Positions 33,008 to 42,308 are shown, numbered from the stretch's first letter. The stretch: 64,000 nt of DNA from Streptomyces melanogenes (GCF_014649795.1 NZ_BMTS01000001.1:620001-684000), one strand, 5' to 3'. The notes: generated by a model not told the origin, from the letters alone. Program-made: numbers and translations.

Positions 33008-33997
33008 TCAGCCCTGGTCCACCGGGCGGGTGAGGTCGCCGGGGTCCGTGTTGGCGCCGCAGAGGACGACGGCCACCTTCTCGCCCGGGCCGGGCCGGTA
33101 GCCACCCTGCCGCGGTGCGGTGAGGGCCGCGAGCGCGGTCGCGGCGGCGTGCTCCACCGCGATACGACGCTGGTCCCACAGCGCCTGCCGGGCGCGCACG
33201 ATCTCGCTGTCGGGTACGAGCACGGAGTGCATGTCGGCCCGTTGGGCGGCGTGCACGGCCATCCTCGATACGCGGCGCGCGCCGAGGGCGTCGGCGGCGA
33301 CCGAGTCGACCGTGACGTCGACCGGATGGCCCGCCCCGATCGCGGCGTTCAGCGCGCGGCAGTTCTCCGGCTCGACCGCGACGACGCGTACGCCGTGGTG
33401 CCGGGCGGCGGTGGCGACGCCTGCGAACAGCCCCCCGCCGCCGACCGCGACCACCACGGTGTCCAGGTCGGGTACCTGCTGGACGATCTCCTCCAGCAGG
33501 GTGCCGGCCCCGGCGGCGATGAGCGGGTGGTCGTACGCGTGCGAGGCGAGCGCGCCGGTCGTGGCGGCGAAGTCCTCGCACGCGGCCAGGGCGTCCGCGT
33601 ACTCCGCACCGACCAGCCGCACGTCGGCGCCGAAGCCGCGCAGCCGGGCGACCTTGACGGCGGGCGCGGTGGTGGGCAGGAAGACGGTGGCGGTGACGCC
33701 CTGCTGCTGGGCGGCCCAGGCGCAGGCCAGCCCGGCGTTGCCGCCGGAGGCGATCGTCACCCCGGCGCCCGGCAGGGTCCCGGCCTCGCGGTGGGCCTGG
33801 ATGAAGTTCTGCGCGCCACGGGCCTTGAACGAGCCGGTGTGCTGCATGAACTCCAGCGTCAGCCACACCTTGCCGGGCTCGTCGGGGCCATCGGCGCGGA
33901 CCTCCCCGGCGTCGACCGGGGCGAGGACGACGGGGCGGACGCGTCCGGCGACGCGGTCGGCGGCCGCCTTGACGTCGCCGTACGTGAGCTGGTGCAT
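33008..33997 (-). CDS. PLP-dependent threonine/serine dehydratase-like enzyme
   Basis: The 329-residue protein is a fold-type II PLP enzyme. It has the Schiff-base lysine in QHTGSFKARGAQNF, the phosphate/Asn loop ASGGNAGLACAWAA and the glycine-rich VVVAVGGGGLFAG. It lacks the regulatory ACT domain of biosynthetic IlvA, so it resembles catabolic serine/threonine dehydratase or racemase. It would convert threonine or serine to the 2-oxo acid and ammonia. Start ATG 33997. It is divergent from a TetR gene by only 65 bases. Confidence 0.9.
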   Translation of the reverse strand: MHQLTYGDVKAAADRVAGRVRPVVLAPVDAGEVRADGPDEPGKVWLTLEFMQHTGSFKARGAQNFIQAHREAGTLPGAGVTIASGGNAGLACAWAAQQQGVTATVFLPTTAPAVKVARLRGFGADVRLVGAEYADALAACEDFAATTGALASHAYDHPLIAAGAGTLLEEIVQQVPDLDTVVVAVGGGGLFAGVATAARHHGVRVVAVEPENCRALNAAIGAGHPVDVTVDSVAADALGARRVSRMAVHAAQRADMHSVLVPDSEIVRARQALWDQRRIAVEHAAATALAALTAPRQGGYRPGPGEKVAVVLCGANTDPGDLTRPVDQG

Positions 33998-34062
33998 GTC
34001 GGGGGACTCCCATGCGGAGAGGGCGGGCGGTGCGGGGCTGTGACGCGCGAGAGGCAGTGACG

Positions 34063-34749
34063 ATGACGGTCGATACGCTGTACCGTACGCTGGCTCACAT
34101 GCCCAGGCAATCCGCTTCCCTCGACCTCGCGACCCCCGAGCGCATCGCCGAGACCGCCCTGCTCATCGTGGACCGGGAAGGCTCCGCGGCCCTGAGCTTC
34201 CGGACCCTGGCCGCCCGGCTCGGCATCTCCCACGCCACGCTCCAGCGCCGCTGTACGGACCTGGCCGGGCTGCTCGACCTGTGCGTGGACCACCTCGCCG
34301 CGTCCCTGCCCGACATCGAACCCGGCACCGCCTGGGCCGAGGCCACCGAAGCCCGCTTCCGGTCCCTGTACGAGCTGCTGGCCGCCCATCCGGGCCTGGT
34401 CGCCCTGCGCGGCGCCCGGCCCTGGCTCGGCCCCCAGCTCCTCAAGCGCCTGGTCGAGCCGCAGCTGGCCGATTCCCTCGCGGTCGGGATGACGCCCGAA
34501 GAGGCGATCGCCTGCTACCGGCGGATGTATCTGCTCACCCTGGGCAGCGCGAGCTTCGTCGACCACCGCGACCCGGGCGCGGCCCAGGCCGCCACCCGCA
34601 CCGCGCTGGCCGCGCTGGACCCCGCAGACTTCCCGGTGCTGACCGCGAACATCGCCGCCATCCTGCCCGCCGTGGTGGGCCACGACGTCTACTTCGGGGC
34701 GCTGCGCCAGCTCATCGACGCGGCCGACCCCGCCCGCGCTCACCGCTGA
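34063..34749 (+). CDS. TetR-family transcriptional regulator
   Basis: The 228-residue protein has a TetR N-terminal domain (ATPERIAETALLIVDREGSA, then SFRTLAARLGISHATLQRRC) and a helical effector domain. ATG 34063 with GAGAGG upstream is preferred. A second ATG at 34099 (MPRQSASLDL) sits after the repeated TACGCTG element and could be the true start if that element is a -10 or operator. The gene is divergent from the dehydratase gene, its probable target. Its last 10 bases overlap the convergent AraC gene. Confidence 0.88.
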   Translation: MTVDTLYRTLAHMPRQSASLDLATPERIAETALLIVDREGSAALSFRTLAARLGISHATLQRRCTDLAGLLDLCVDHLAASLPDIEPGTAWAEATEARFRSLYELLAAHPGLVALRGARPWLGPQLLKRLVEPQLADSLAVGMTPEEAIACYRRMYLLTLGSASFVDHRDPGAAQAATRTALAALDPADFPVLTANIAAILPAVVGHDVYFGALRQLIDAADPARAHR

Positions 34750-35636
34750 GCGCGGCGGAAGTCGCCCGGGGTGCGGCCGGTCTCACGGGTGAAGAACTTG
34801 CCGAAGTTGGTCGCCTCGGTGAAGCCGAGCGCACGGCCGATCGCGGCCACGGGCAGATCGGTGTGGGCGAGCAGCCGCTGCGCCTGGAGGGCGACGCGGG
34901 CGTCGGCGAGCTGCTTGGCGCTGCGGCCGGTGGCGGCCAGGCACGCGCGCGTGAGGGTGCGGGGCGAGTAGCCGAGCCGCGCGGCGTACTCCTCCACGGA
35001 GCGGGTGGCGGCGAAGGAGCGCTCCAACTCGCGCCGGAACGCGAGGTAGACCTCGGCTCCGGGCGCTGAGGGGACGGGGCATCCGGCCGGGTCGGGGAGT
35101 CGCGCGAGGCGGATGAGCAGCGCACCGAGGAGCTGGCGCAACAACGCACCGGTCAGCTCGACGTCGGCGGTTGCCGCCCGCAGTGCCTGGTACTCGGCCC
35201 CCAGCTCCGCCACCGCGCGCTCGAAGGCCCCGAACCCATCGGGCGGCAGATGCCACGCGACCGGGCCGAACCCGTCGAGCACCTCGCGCGTTGCGGGCAG
35301 CGGCGGTGGGAAGTCGGCGGTGAACATCAGCAGGACGGCGTCGAGTGTCGCGGGGCTGCCGTCCGTACCGTAAGGCAGCCGCTGCACCTGGCCGGGCCGC
35401 AGGTGCAGCAGCGTGCCACGGGCACACGGGTAGGTGACGAAATCGACCATCGCGGTGCCCGAGCCGCCGCGAACGAGCATGATCTGGTGGAAGTCGAGCC
35501 GACTCGGCCGCCGGGCAACTGACCGCTTCAGACGCGGTTTCAGCACATCGAAGGTCAGCACTTCGATACCGGTGTGCAGCCGGTCGGGATTGTCGTAGGC
35601 GATGTCGATGACCTCGCGCTGTCCACTTTCAACCAT
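34740..35636 (-). CDS. AraC-family transcriptional regulator
   Basis: The 298-residue protein has a cupin-like AraC N-terminal domain (RLDFHQIMLVRGGSGTAMVD, then RGTLLHLRPGQVQRL) and a C-terminal AraC helix-turn-helix pair (YAARLGYSPRTLTRACLAAT, then AIGRALGFTEATNFGKFFTRETG). ATG 35636 is the sensible start, although the reading frame stays open for another 2 kb through the antisense of neighbouring genes. It is divergent from a SnoaL-like gene, the likely target, and a palindrome lies three bases before its start codon. Confidence 0.9.
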   Translation of the reverse strand: MVESGQREVIDIAYDNPDRLHTGIEVLTFDVLKPRLKRSVARRPSRLDFHQIMLVRGGSGTAMVDFVTYPCARGTLLHLRPGQVQRLPYGTDGSPATLDAVLLMFTADFPPPLPATREVLDGFGPVAWHLPPDGFGAFERAVAELGAEYQALRAATADVELTGALLRQLLGALLIRLARLPDPAGCPVPSAPGAEVYLAFRRELERSFAATRSVEEYAARLGYSPRTLTRACLAATGRSAKQLADARVALQAQRLLAHTDLPVAAIGRALGFTEATNFGKFFTRETGRTPGDFRRAQR

Positions 35637-35639
35637 GTC

Positions 35640-35651
35640 GAGTCCGGACTC
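35640..35651. promoter_or_regulatory. 12-base palindrome GAGTCCGGACTC before the AraC start
   Basis: A perfect palindrome begins four bases upstream of the AraC ATG (35636) within the 97-base divergent region shared with the SnoaL-like gene. It could be an autoregulatory operator or fold in the mRNA to cover the AraC ribosome site. Confidence 0.35.
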
Positions 35652-35733
35652 TACCTCGTGGGGAGGGCGGCCGCGCGGGCACTGTGGAGTCACGGCCGTC
35701 ACCAACACCCCTTCGTAGCCAAGGAGCTTGCCC

Positions 35734-36114
35734 ATGTCCCCTGTCATCACCGACCCCGTGAAGCTGCCGATGCTGTTCCAGGACGCGCTGAACATCGGCG
35801 ACGTCGACGGTGTGCTGGCCCTGTTCGCCCCGGGTGCGGGCATGCGTACGGTGACCGGCGAGCACATCGTCGGCGCCGAGGCGCTGCGTGCGGAGATCGG
35901 CGGAACCGTCGCGGCCCACGGCAGGCTGACGAACGTCCAGCGGCATACGCTCGTCGGCGCGGACACCGCCCTCCTGGTCACCGACTGGACCATGGAGATC
36001 GACGGCCCCGACGGCGAGCGGATCGCCCCGACCGGAACCACCGCCAACATCGCCCGCCGGGACGCCGACGGCGGCTGGCGCTTCGCCCTCCTCAACCCGC
36101 TCGGCACGGCCTGA
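35734..36114 (+). CDS. SnoaL-like / NTF2-fold protein
   Basis: The 126-residue protein has the NTF2/SnoaL pattern: KLPMLFQDALNIGDVDGVLA, LFAPGAGMRTVTGEHIVGAE and the closing WRFALLNPLG. Members include ketosteroid isomerase-like and many uncharacterised proteins. ATG 35734 has AAGGAG seven bases upstream; a TTG six bases earlier is less likely. It is divergent from the AraC gene and probably under its control. A strong terminator follows. Confidence 0.82.
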   Translation: MSPVITDPVKLPMLFQDALNIGDVDGVLALFAPGAGMRTVTGEHIVGAEALRAEIGGTVAAHGRLTNVQRHTLVGADTALLVTDWTMEIDGPDGERIAPTGTTANIARRDADGGWRFALLNPLGTA

Positions 36115-36120
36115 ACCCAC

Positions 36121-36151
36121 GTGTGCCCCCGGGGCTGTCCCGGGGGCACAC
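36121..36151. terminator. Strong hairpin between convergent genes
   Basis: GTGTGCCCCCGGG, loop GCTGT, CCCGGGGGCACAC: a perfect 13-bp stem directly after the SnoaL stop (36114) and before the stop of the leftward hydrolase gene (36176). Confidence 0.8.
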
Positions 36152-36175
36152 GCGGCCGTTCAGCTTGACGGATGG

Positions 36176-37783
36176 TCAGAAGCGGCCGTGAACCGCCTCC
36201 GGGTCCGTGGGCGAGACCGCGGTCACGGCGGCCTTCGCGGTCGGGGTGGGCTCGACGTACGTCGGTGCCGGGTCGGCCTCGGGGGCGCAGGTCTTGGCGA
36301 TGAACCCCTTGCCGCTGGGCAGGGTTCCGTCGCGCAGGTAGGCCACGAAGGTGTCGTCCAGGCAGGCGTTGCCGTGGAAGAGGACCTCGTGGAAGCTGCC
36401 GCCGTTCTGGACGACCAGCTTGGATCCGGGCAGCGCCTTGTGCATCGCGACCCCTCCGGCGTACGGCGTGGCCGCGTCCTCGGTGGCCTGGAACAGCAGC
36501 ACCGGCGGAAGACCCTTGCCGGTGATCTTCAGCCGCTCCGGGCCACCCTGGTAGGGCCAGAACATGCAAGCGGCGTTGTACCACATGTTGTTGTACGTGT
36601 AGAACGGCGCCACCGCGTTGACTTTGGCCTGGTCCTTCTTCCAGAACTCCCAGTCCCGGGGCCAGGCGCTCTCCGTGCACTGCGTGGCGTTGTAGTTGGG
36701 GAAGGCCCCGTCGTCGGCGCCCGGCGCGGCGTACCGGTTGTAGGCGATGGTCAGCGGCCGGGTGTCGTGCCGGGTGAGGTAGCCCGAGAGCACCGTGGCC
36801 ATCCGGGGCCAGCGCAGGAAGTTGTAGCCGCCGCCGTAGAAGGTGTCCTCGAACTCGGCCGGGCCGATCTTGCCGGGGGCGGGCGCGGCGGACACCGGGG
36901 CGGTGCGCAGCGCGTCCTCCACGGCGTAGTACTTCTTGATCACGGCGTCCGCGTCGGTGCCGAGGTGGTAGACCGAGTCGGCCTTGGCCGTCCACTGGGC
37001 GAAGGCGCGGAAGCGCCGCTGGTGCTCCTTGTCCTGGAGGATGTTGTGGTCGTACCAGGAGATGGTGGGGCCGACGATGCTGTCCAGGACCATGCGCCGC
37101 ACGTGCGAGGGGAACAGCTGGCCGTAGGTGGAGCCCAGCGAGGTGCCCCAGGAACCGCCGTAGAAGTTGATCTTCTTGGCGCCGAGTGCCGCGCGGATGC
37201 GGTCCATGTCCCGGGCGCTGTCCACCGTCGTCATGTGCGGCAGGATCCAGCTCCAGTCCGCCGCGCAGTCGGCGGCGTACTTCGCGGCCTTGCCCAGCCA
37301 CGCCTTCTCGGTGCCGTGGCCGAGCTGGTAGTCGGGCCGCTCGCCGTCGAAGTAGTGGGCGTCGCAGACCACATGGGGCTCGCTGCCGTTGGTGCCGCGC
37401 GGGTCGAAGCCGATCCAGTCGTACGTCGAGGCGACGTCGGCCGGGATCTGTCCGGTGATGTAGGCGGGCATCCACAGACCGCTGTCCCCGGGGCCGCCCG
37501 GGTTGAGCAGGATCGGGCCCTGCTGCTTTGCCTTCGGGGCGGTGGCGGGCAGCCGGTTGAGCTTGAGCTTGATCTTCCGGCCGTCCGGATGGGCGTAGTC
37601 CAGCGGGACTTCGAGCATGGCGCACTGCAGCGCCGGGGTCGTGGCGTCACCGCAGGACGTCCAGGCGAGGCGGCCCGCGTCGGTCTCGCGGCTGTCGCCG
37701 TCGGGGGCCGCGGCGACCGGGACCGCGCTGCCCAGTAGGACGGTGGAGACCGCAACGGCCAGCAGTGCCAGTGGTCTTCGCAT
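36176..37783 (-). CDS. Secreted S33-family alpha/beta hydrolase (tripeptidyl aminopeptidase-like)
   Basis: The 535-residue protein begins with a Sec signal (MRRPLALLAVAVSTVLLGSA, cleavage near AAAP). The alpha/beta-hydrolase domain has the oxyanion region LLNPGGPGDSG, DWIGFDPRGTNGS, the nucleophile elbow FYGGSWGTSLG, then LLFQATEDAATPYAGG with the acid and GGSFHEVLFHG with the catalytic His. This is the SlpD/SlpE/Tap type of Streptomyces, which removes tripeptides from the N-termini of secreted proteins. ATG 37783 has GAGGAGGG nearby. It lies 77 bases after the MMPL gene on the same strand, behind a 30-base inverted repeat. Confidence 0.92.
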   Translation of the reverse strand: MRRPLALLAVAVSTVLLGSAVPVAAAPDGDSRETDAGRLAWTSCGDATTPALQCAMLEVPLDYAHPDGRKIKLKLNRLPATAPKAKQQGPILLNPGGPGDSGLWMPAYITGQIPADVASTYDWIGFDPRGTNGSEPHVVCDAHYFDGERPDYQLGHGTEKAWLGKAAKYAADCAADWSWILPHMTTVDSARDMDRIRAALGAKKINFYGGSWGTSLGSTYGQLFPSHVRRMVLDSIVGPTISWYDHNILQDKEHQRRFRAFAQWTAKADSVYHLGTDADAVIKKYYAVEDALRTAPVSAAPAPGKIGPAEFEDTFYGGGYNFLRWPRMATVLSGYLTRHDTRPLTIAYNRYAAPGADDGAFPNYNATQCTESAWPRDWEFWKKDQAKVNAVAPFYTYNNMWYNAACMFWPYQGGPERLKITGKGLPPVLLFQATEDAATPYAGGVAMHKALPGSKLVVQNGGSFHEVLFHGNACLDDTFVAYLRDGTLPSGKGFIAKTCAPEADPAPTYVEPTPTAKAAVTAVSPTDPEAVHGRF

Positions 37784-37836
37784 GGTTGCCCTCCTCGGTC
37801 CGCGCGCCGGGGCGGCGCGACGGAGTCAGAGAAATG

Positions 37837-37866
37837 ATGTGACATGTGCAATGGCACATGTCACAT
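37837..37866. promoter_or_regulatory. 30-base inverted repeat between MMPL and hydrolase genes
   Basis: ATGTGACATGTG, six bases and CACATGTCACAT form perfect 12-base arms. The left arm, read on the minus strand, includes the MMPL stop codon, and the element ends about 54 bases before the hydrolase start. It is AT-rich for this genome. It could be a terminator, a partial attenuator or an operator for the hydrolase gene. Confidence 0.6.
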
Positions 37867-40086
37867 GCTGGAATCACTCGTTATGTAACCGTGATTCAGG
37901 GCTTCGGGCGAAGCATCGGCTTGGTGGCGGCCCTTGGTACGGCCCGGGCGGACCGGCCACCAGATGCTTCGGCCGAGCAGGGCGGCGAGCGCGGGCACCA
38001 GCACGATGGACAGGACGAAGGCGGAGAGCATGATGCCCAGGCCCGTCGCGAAGCCGATCTGCTGGGTGGCGGGGGCCGAGTTCACCGCGAGGCTGCCGAA
38101 CGAACCGGCCAGGACCACACCGGCCGTGGCGATGGCGGGAGCCGTGTGGCGTACCGCGCGGGCCACGGCGGCGCGGGCCGGGCCCGGGCGTTCCATCTCC
38201 TCGCGGATGCGGTCGCTGATGAGGATGTTGTAATCGGTGCCGAGGGCGACCACGAAGAGGAACAGCACCAGCGGCAGGACGAAGTTGACGCCCGGCTTGT
38301 CCAGCAGGTGCTGGAAGACCAGCGCGGAGGCGCCCAGCGTCGCGGCGAAGCCGAGCCCCACGGCGATCATCAGGACGGCCGGCGCGAGCAGGCTCCGCAG
38401 CAGGACGATCAGGATGAGGGCGATCAGGCCCGCGGCGACCGGGAACACGGTCTTCAGATCGTGGTCGACGGCGGTGGAGATGTCCGCGAAGATCGCCGCT
38501 GTGCCGCCGACATGGGCCTCCGTACCGGCAGGCGTGTTGCGGGCGACGGTGTCGCGGACCGGCCCCGAGACGAGGTCGCGGGCCCGCTGGCTCTGGGTGT
38601 CGGCGGTGAGGTAGACGTCGATGCGGGCCGCCGTGCGGTCCTGGTTGAGGACGGTCCCCCCGACCTGGCCGACGCCCTCGACCTTGGCGAGCGCCTTCGG
38701 CAGGGCGTCGATACCTCGTACGGTCAGCGTGTGGCCCTTGTCGGCCGTGACGTAGACGGTGGTCGGATCCGACACTCCGGCGGGCAGCGCGCGGTTGATC
38801 TCGGCGGCGGTGGCGGCCGCCGGGGTGTCCTTGTCGCCGCCCGTCTGGTCGAAGTCCATGTGGATCCCGGCGACTGAGGCCGCCAGCGCGCCGAGGAGGG
38901 CGACGGAGCCCACCACGAGCGCGAAGGGACGGCGGGCGACCAGATCACCGACGCGCCCGGCGGTGCCCGGCCGCGGCTCGCGGCGAAGAGCGCGCGAGGG
39001 CCAGAACATCTTGCGCCCGCAGACGGCGAGCAGCGCGGGCATGAAGGTGAGGCTGGCCAGCAGCATGACGAGCACCGACACGGCGACGGCGGGGCCGAGG
39101 ACGCGGAACTGCCCGAAGGCCGCGATGCCCAGGGTGGCGAAGGCGGCGACGATGGTGAGGGCCGCCGAGGTGATCGCCGTGCCGACCCGGCCGGTGACCT
39201 CCGCCGCCACGGCACGGGCGGGCAGGTCGGGGTGGGCGCGCAGTTGTTCGCGGAAGCGGAAGAGGAGGAAGAGGAAGTAGTCGACGCCGATGCCGATCAG
39301 TACGACGCCGATCAGGCTCGGAGTGGAGGTGTCGAGGTCGATGCCGGTGAGCAGCGCGACGCCCACGACCGTGCCCAGCGCCGCACCGCTGATGACGGCG
39401 ACCGCGAGCAGGGGCACGAACGCGGCCAGCACGCTGCGGAACACGAAGATGTTGATCAGCACGATCAGGCCGACCATCAGCGCGCTGACCACGGAGGTGG
39501 TGGTCTCCTCCGCCTCCGTGGTGTCGACGAGGTCGGCGAGCCCGCCGGTGAAGCCGGTACGCATATGGGCACCGGCGAACTCGCGCTTCACGTCGTCGCG
39601 GAAGGCCCGGTAGAGGTCGTGCATGCCGGGATCCGTGGAGTTGCCCGTCAACTGCACCGAGAGCAGCTCGAAGGCCCGGTCGGGAGCGACCATGGCGGGA
39701 CTGACCTTGGGCGTCTGCGAGTAGTCCTGGGCCAGGAACGTCGGCTGGTCCCCGCTGGGCTCGGGCATCTTGACGTGCCGCCGGCCCAGCTCCGCCGCGA
39801 TGTCGCCGACGCGCCGCTGGTCGGCTGCGGTCAGGGCCTCGCCGTCCGCCCGGGCGACCAGCACGGTCACGGCGTTGGCGTCGGGCTTGGCCCCGAACTT
39901 CTCCTCGGCGACCTTGAGCGCGGCGGCCGAGTCGTACTTCGCGGGCAGGAAGTCCCCGCTCTGGCTCTGGGTGACGCGGTAGAGCAGCGCCTGGCCGAGC
40001 ATGGTGAGGAAGATGCCCACCACCGCCCACAGGACGATGACCTTCCATGGGTTGCGGGTGGAAAACCCGGTCAGAGCGCGGATCAC
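37861..40086 (-). CDS. MMPL-family membrane transporter
   Basis: The 741-residue protein has the RND/MMPL plan: two halves, each with one helix, a large external domain and five helices. The motifs GVVLIGIGVDYFLFLLFRFR and FVVALGTDYNILISDRIRE hold the Asp/Tyr proton-relay residues of this family. It probably exports lipids, a secondary metabolite or a drug using the proton gradient. Start ATG 40086. It is divergent from a two-component system (gap 270 bases), a frequent arrangement in which the kinase/regulator pair controls the exporter. Confidence 0.92.
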   Translation of the reverse strand: MIRALTGFSTRNPWKVIVLWAVVGIFLTMLGQALLYRVTQSQSGDFLPAKYDSAAALKVAEEKFGAKPDANAVTVLVARADGEALTAADQRRVGDIAAELGRRHVKMPEPSGDQPTFLAQDYSQTPKVSPAMVAPDRAFELLSVQLTGNSTDPGMHDLYRAFRDDVKREFAGAHMRTGFTGGLADLVDTTEAEETTTSVVSALMVGLIVLINIFVFRSVLAAFVPLLAVAVISGAALGTVVGVALLTGIDLDTSTPSLIGVVLIGIGVDYFLFLLFRFREQLRAHPDLPARAVAAEVTGRVGTAITSAALTIVAAFATLGIAAFGQFRVLGPAVAVSVLVMLLASLTFMPALLAVCGRKMFWPSRALRREPRPGTAGRVGDLVARRPFALVVGSVALLGALAASVAGIHMDFDQTGGDKDTPAAATAAEINRALPAGVSDPTTVYVTADKGHTLTVRGIDALPKALAKVEGVGQVGGTVLNQDRTAARIDVYLTADTQSQRARDLVSGPVRDTVARNTPAGTEAHVGGTAAIFADISTAVDHDLKTVFPVAAGLIALILIVLLRSLLAPAVLMIAVGLGFAATLGASALVFQHLLDKPGVNFVLPLVLFLFVVALGTDYNILISDRIREEMERPGPARAAVARAVRHTAPAIATAGVVLAGSFGSLAVNSAPATQQIGFATGLGIMLSAFVLSIVLVPALAALLGRSIWWPVRPGRTKGRHQADASPEALNHGYITSDSSM

Positions 40087-40356
40087 TGTGTCCTCCGAAG
40101 ATGGCTGGGGGTACGGCGTTGTGGGCCGGTGACCAGCACATCAGCGCGGCGGGACGCAGTCGTCCGAGCACGGGAGGAGAAGCACCCCGGGAGCGTGGGG
40201 TGGGCGGGAGCGCCGACTGGGACCCTGCTCCCACAGCGGAATCGGACCACGGGCCCGGGGCGGGCCGCGTTCCCGGTGCGAGACTGGGATCATGCAACAG
40301 GGGGTCGTGGCGCACCATCGGCGGCCCGGACCGCCCCGCACAGAGTCAGGACCTTC

Positions 40357-41547
40357 ATGGTGACCACACGCCCCGCTCCCCGGGCCCCCGAGACCCGGCA
40401 GGGCGGCGACGCGCTGCCCTGGTCGCGCAACGACGGCCTGGTCGCGGTCGGCGCCGGGGTGATGGACCTGCTCAGCTTCACCTTCGCCAGTCTGGCGGGG
40501 CAGGGCGACGTCCCGGTGGCCGGCTGTGTGCTGGTGGTGGTCTCCGCGCTGCCGCTGCTCGCGCGGCGCCGCGCGCCGGTGCCCGTGCTCGCGGCCGTGC
40601 TCCTGCTCGGCCTCGGGCTGAACCTGACCGTACCGACGTCACTGCACTTCGGCGCCTCCGTGGTGGTCGCGCTCTACTCCGTCGTACGGTTCACCGGCGC
40701 GCCCGTGGCGGCGGCGGCCTCGGTGGCAGCGGTGACGGCCCTGGTGGACTGGACGAAGTGGCCGCGGCTCTCGCTGCTGGAGCTGGTGGGCAATGCGCTC
40801 GCCGCCGTCATCGTGATCATCGCGGGGGCCGTGATGAACCGCTGGCAGCGGGACATCGAGGCCAACCGCCGCCTCCTCGCGGACCGGGCCGTGGCGGCCG
40901 AACGGCGGCGCATCGCCCGGGAGCTGCACGACATCGTGGCGCACCACATCACCACCATGCAGCTGATGGCCGGAGGCGCCCGGGCCAACCTCGCCCGTGA
41001 TCCCGAGGTGGCCAGGGAGGCACTGGTCGAACTGGAGGGCTCCGGGCGCATGGCCCTGCGCGAGATGCGCCAGCTCCTGGACGTACTGCGCGCCGGGGAC
41101 GAGGCGGAGGCCGAACCGACCGCGCCGCAGCCCGGCATCGCGGACCTGGAGCGCATCGTCGCCGAGTCGTGCCGGGCCGGGCTCCCTACCGCACTCGACG
41201 TACGCGGCAGCGAGCGGCCGCTGCCGCCGAGCGTGGGTCTGACGGTCTTTCGGATCGTGCAGGAGTCGCTGACCAACGCGCGCAAGTACGCGGGCGAGGC
41301 ACGCGCCCAGGTGCGGTTGACGTACGAGCCGGACGGGGTGGCGGTGGAGGTCTCGGACGACGGGACGGGCGCCGACGCGGGACTCGTGCGAGCGGGCACC
41401 GCGTCGGGTTCCGGCTACGGCCTGGTGGGGATGCGGGAGCGGGCCGCGCTGCACGGCGGCACGTTCGAGGCCGGTCCTCTGGACGAGGCGGGATTCCGGG
41501 TGGCGGCACGGCTGCCGCTCACGGCTGAGGCGGGGGCGCTGCGATGA
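40357..41547 (+). CDS. NarL/DesK-type sensor histidine kinase
   Basis: The 396-residue protein has four to five N-terminal membrane helices (residues about 30-160), a HisKA_3 dimerisation domain with the phosphoacceptor in RRRIARELHDIVAHHITTMQ, and a HATPase_c domain with GLTVFRIVQESLTNARKYAG, VSDDGTGADA and GYGLVGMRERAALHGG. It autophosphorylates in response to an unknown, probably membrane-borne, signal and passes phosphate to the regulator encoded next, whose ATG overlaps its stop as ATGA. Start ATG 40357 or GTG 40360. It is divergent from the MMPL gene. Confidence 0.92.
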   Translation: MVTTRPAPRAPETRQGGDALPWSRNDGLVAVGAGVMDLLSFTFASLAGQGDVPVAGCVLVVVSALPLLARRRAPVPVLAAVLLLGLGLNLTVPTSLHFGASVVVALYSVVRFTGAPVAAAASVAAVTALVDWTKWPRLSLLELVGNALAAVIVIIAGAVMNRWQRDIEANRRLLADRAVAAERRRIARELHDIVAHHITTMQLMAGGARANLARDPEVAREALVELEGSGRMALREMRQLLDVLRAGDEAEAEPTAPQPGIADLERIVAESCRAGLPTALDVRGSERPLPPSVGLTVFRIVQESLTNARKYAGEARAQVRLTYEPDGVAVEVSDDGTGADAGLVRAGTASGSGYGLVGMRERAALHGGTFEAGPLDEAGFRVAARLPLTAEAGALR

Positions 41548-42245
41548 ACGGGACGACGGACGACATGACGACGACGCGGGCCATCAGGGTGCTGATCGCG
41601 GACGACCAGCCGCTCGTACGGCGTGGACTCGCGCTGATCCTCACCCCTGACCCGGCTTTCGACGTGGTGGGCGAGGCGGGCAACGGCGAGGAGGCCGTCG
41701 CCCTCGCTCACCGGCTGCGCCCCGACGTCGTCGTGATGGACATCCGCATGCCGGTGCTCGACGGCGTCGCCGCCACCGGCCGCCTCGCGGCGGAACTGCC
41801 CGAATGCCGGGTGCTGGCGCTGAGCACCTTCGACATGGACGAGTACGTGGTGGCCGCGCTGCGCGCCGGAGCCTGCGGGTTCCTGCCGAAGGACATCTCA
41901 CCGGAGGAACTGGTGGCGGCGGTACGGGTGGTGCACACGGGCGAGGCGGCCGTCGCGCCCCGGCTGCTGACCCGGCTGATCTCCACGTACGTCAGGACGC
42001 CGGAGCGTCCCGGACCGCCGCCCCGCGCGCAGATCGCCGGTCTCACCCCGCGCGAGGCGGAGGTGTGGCGGCTGATGGCCACCGGCCTCGACAACACGGA
42101 GATCGCCGAGGCGATGGGCGTCAGCGGCTCCACCGTCAAGAACCACATCACCGGCCTCTTCGGCAAACTCGGCGTCCGCGACCGGGCCCAGGCCGTGATC
42201 GTGGCGTACGAGACGGGGGTCGTCGAGGTGGGGCGGCCGGGCTAG
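41544..42245 (+). CDS. LuxR/NarL-family response regulator
   Basis: The 233-residue protein has a receiver domain (residues about 15-130) with the acidic pair in LIADDQPLV, phospho-Asp in RPDVVVMDIRMPVLDG, and the conserved Thr/Lys in ALSTFDMDEY and FLPKDISPEEL. A C-terminal LuxR helix-turn-helix follows (LTPREAEVWRLMATGLDNTE, then GVSGSTVKNHITGLFGKLGV). It is translationally coupled to the sensor kinase gene and is its partner. The divergent MMPL exporter is the likely target. A perfect hairpin follows. Confidence 0.94.
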   Translation: MNGTTDDMTTTRAIRVLIADDQPLVRRGLALILTPDPAFDVVGEAGNGEEAVALAHRLRPDVVVMDIRMPVLDGVAATGRLAAELPECRVLALSTFDMDEYVVAALRAGACGFLPKDISPEELVAAVRVVHTGEAAVAPRLLTRLISTYVRTPERPGPPPRAQIAGLTPREAEVWRLMATGLDNTEIAEAMGVSGSTVKNHITGLFGKLGVRDRAQAVIVAYETGVVEVGRPG

Positions 42246-42263
42246 TCGCCGGGCGTGCGCAAC

Positions 42264-42295
42264 GCCGTATGCCCGGCGCGGAGGCCGGGCATACG
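42264..42295. terminator. Strong hairpin between convergent genes
   Basis: CCGTATGCCCGGC, six bases, GCCGGGCATACGG: a perfect 13-bp stem between the response-regulator stop (42245) and the stop of the leftward FG-GAP gene (42309). Confidence 0.8.
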
Positions 42296-42308
42296 GGGGA
42301 GCGGTGGG

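Noticed and set aside
34740..37625. A single 961-codon leftward open frame
   Set aside because: It merges the true AraC gene with antisense of the SnoaL gene and an alternate frame of the secreted peptidase gene. High GC content keeps such frames open; protein motifs show only the 34740-35636 part is real.
39232..41547. A 771-codon rightward open frame
   Set aside because: The first 375 codons are antisense to the MMPL transporter; only the part from 40357 has kinase domains.
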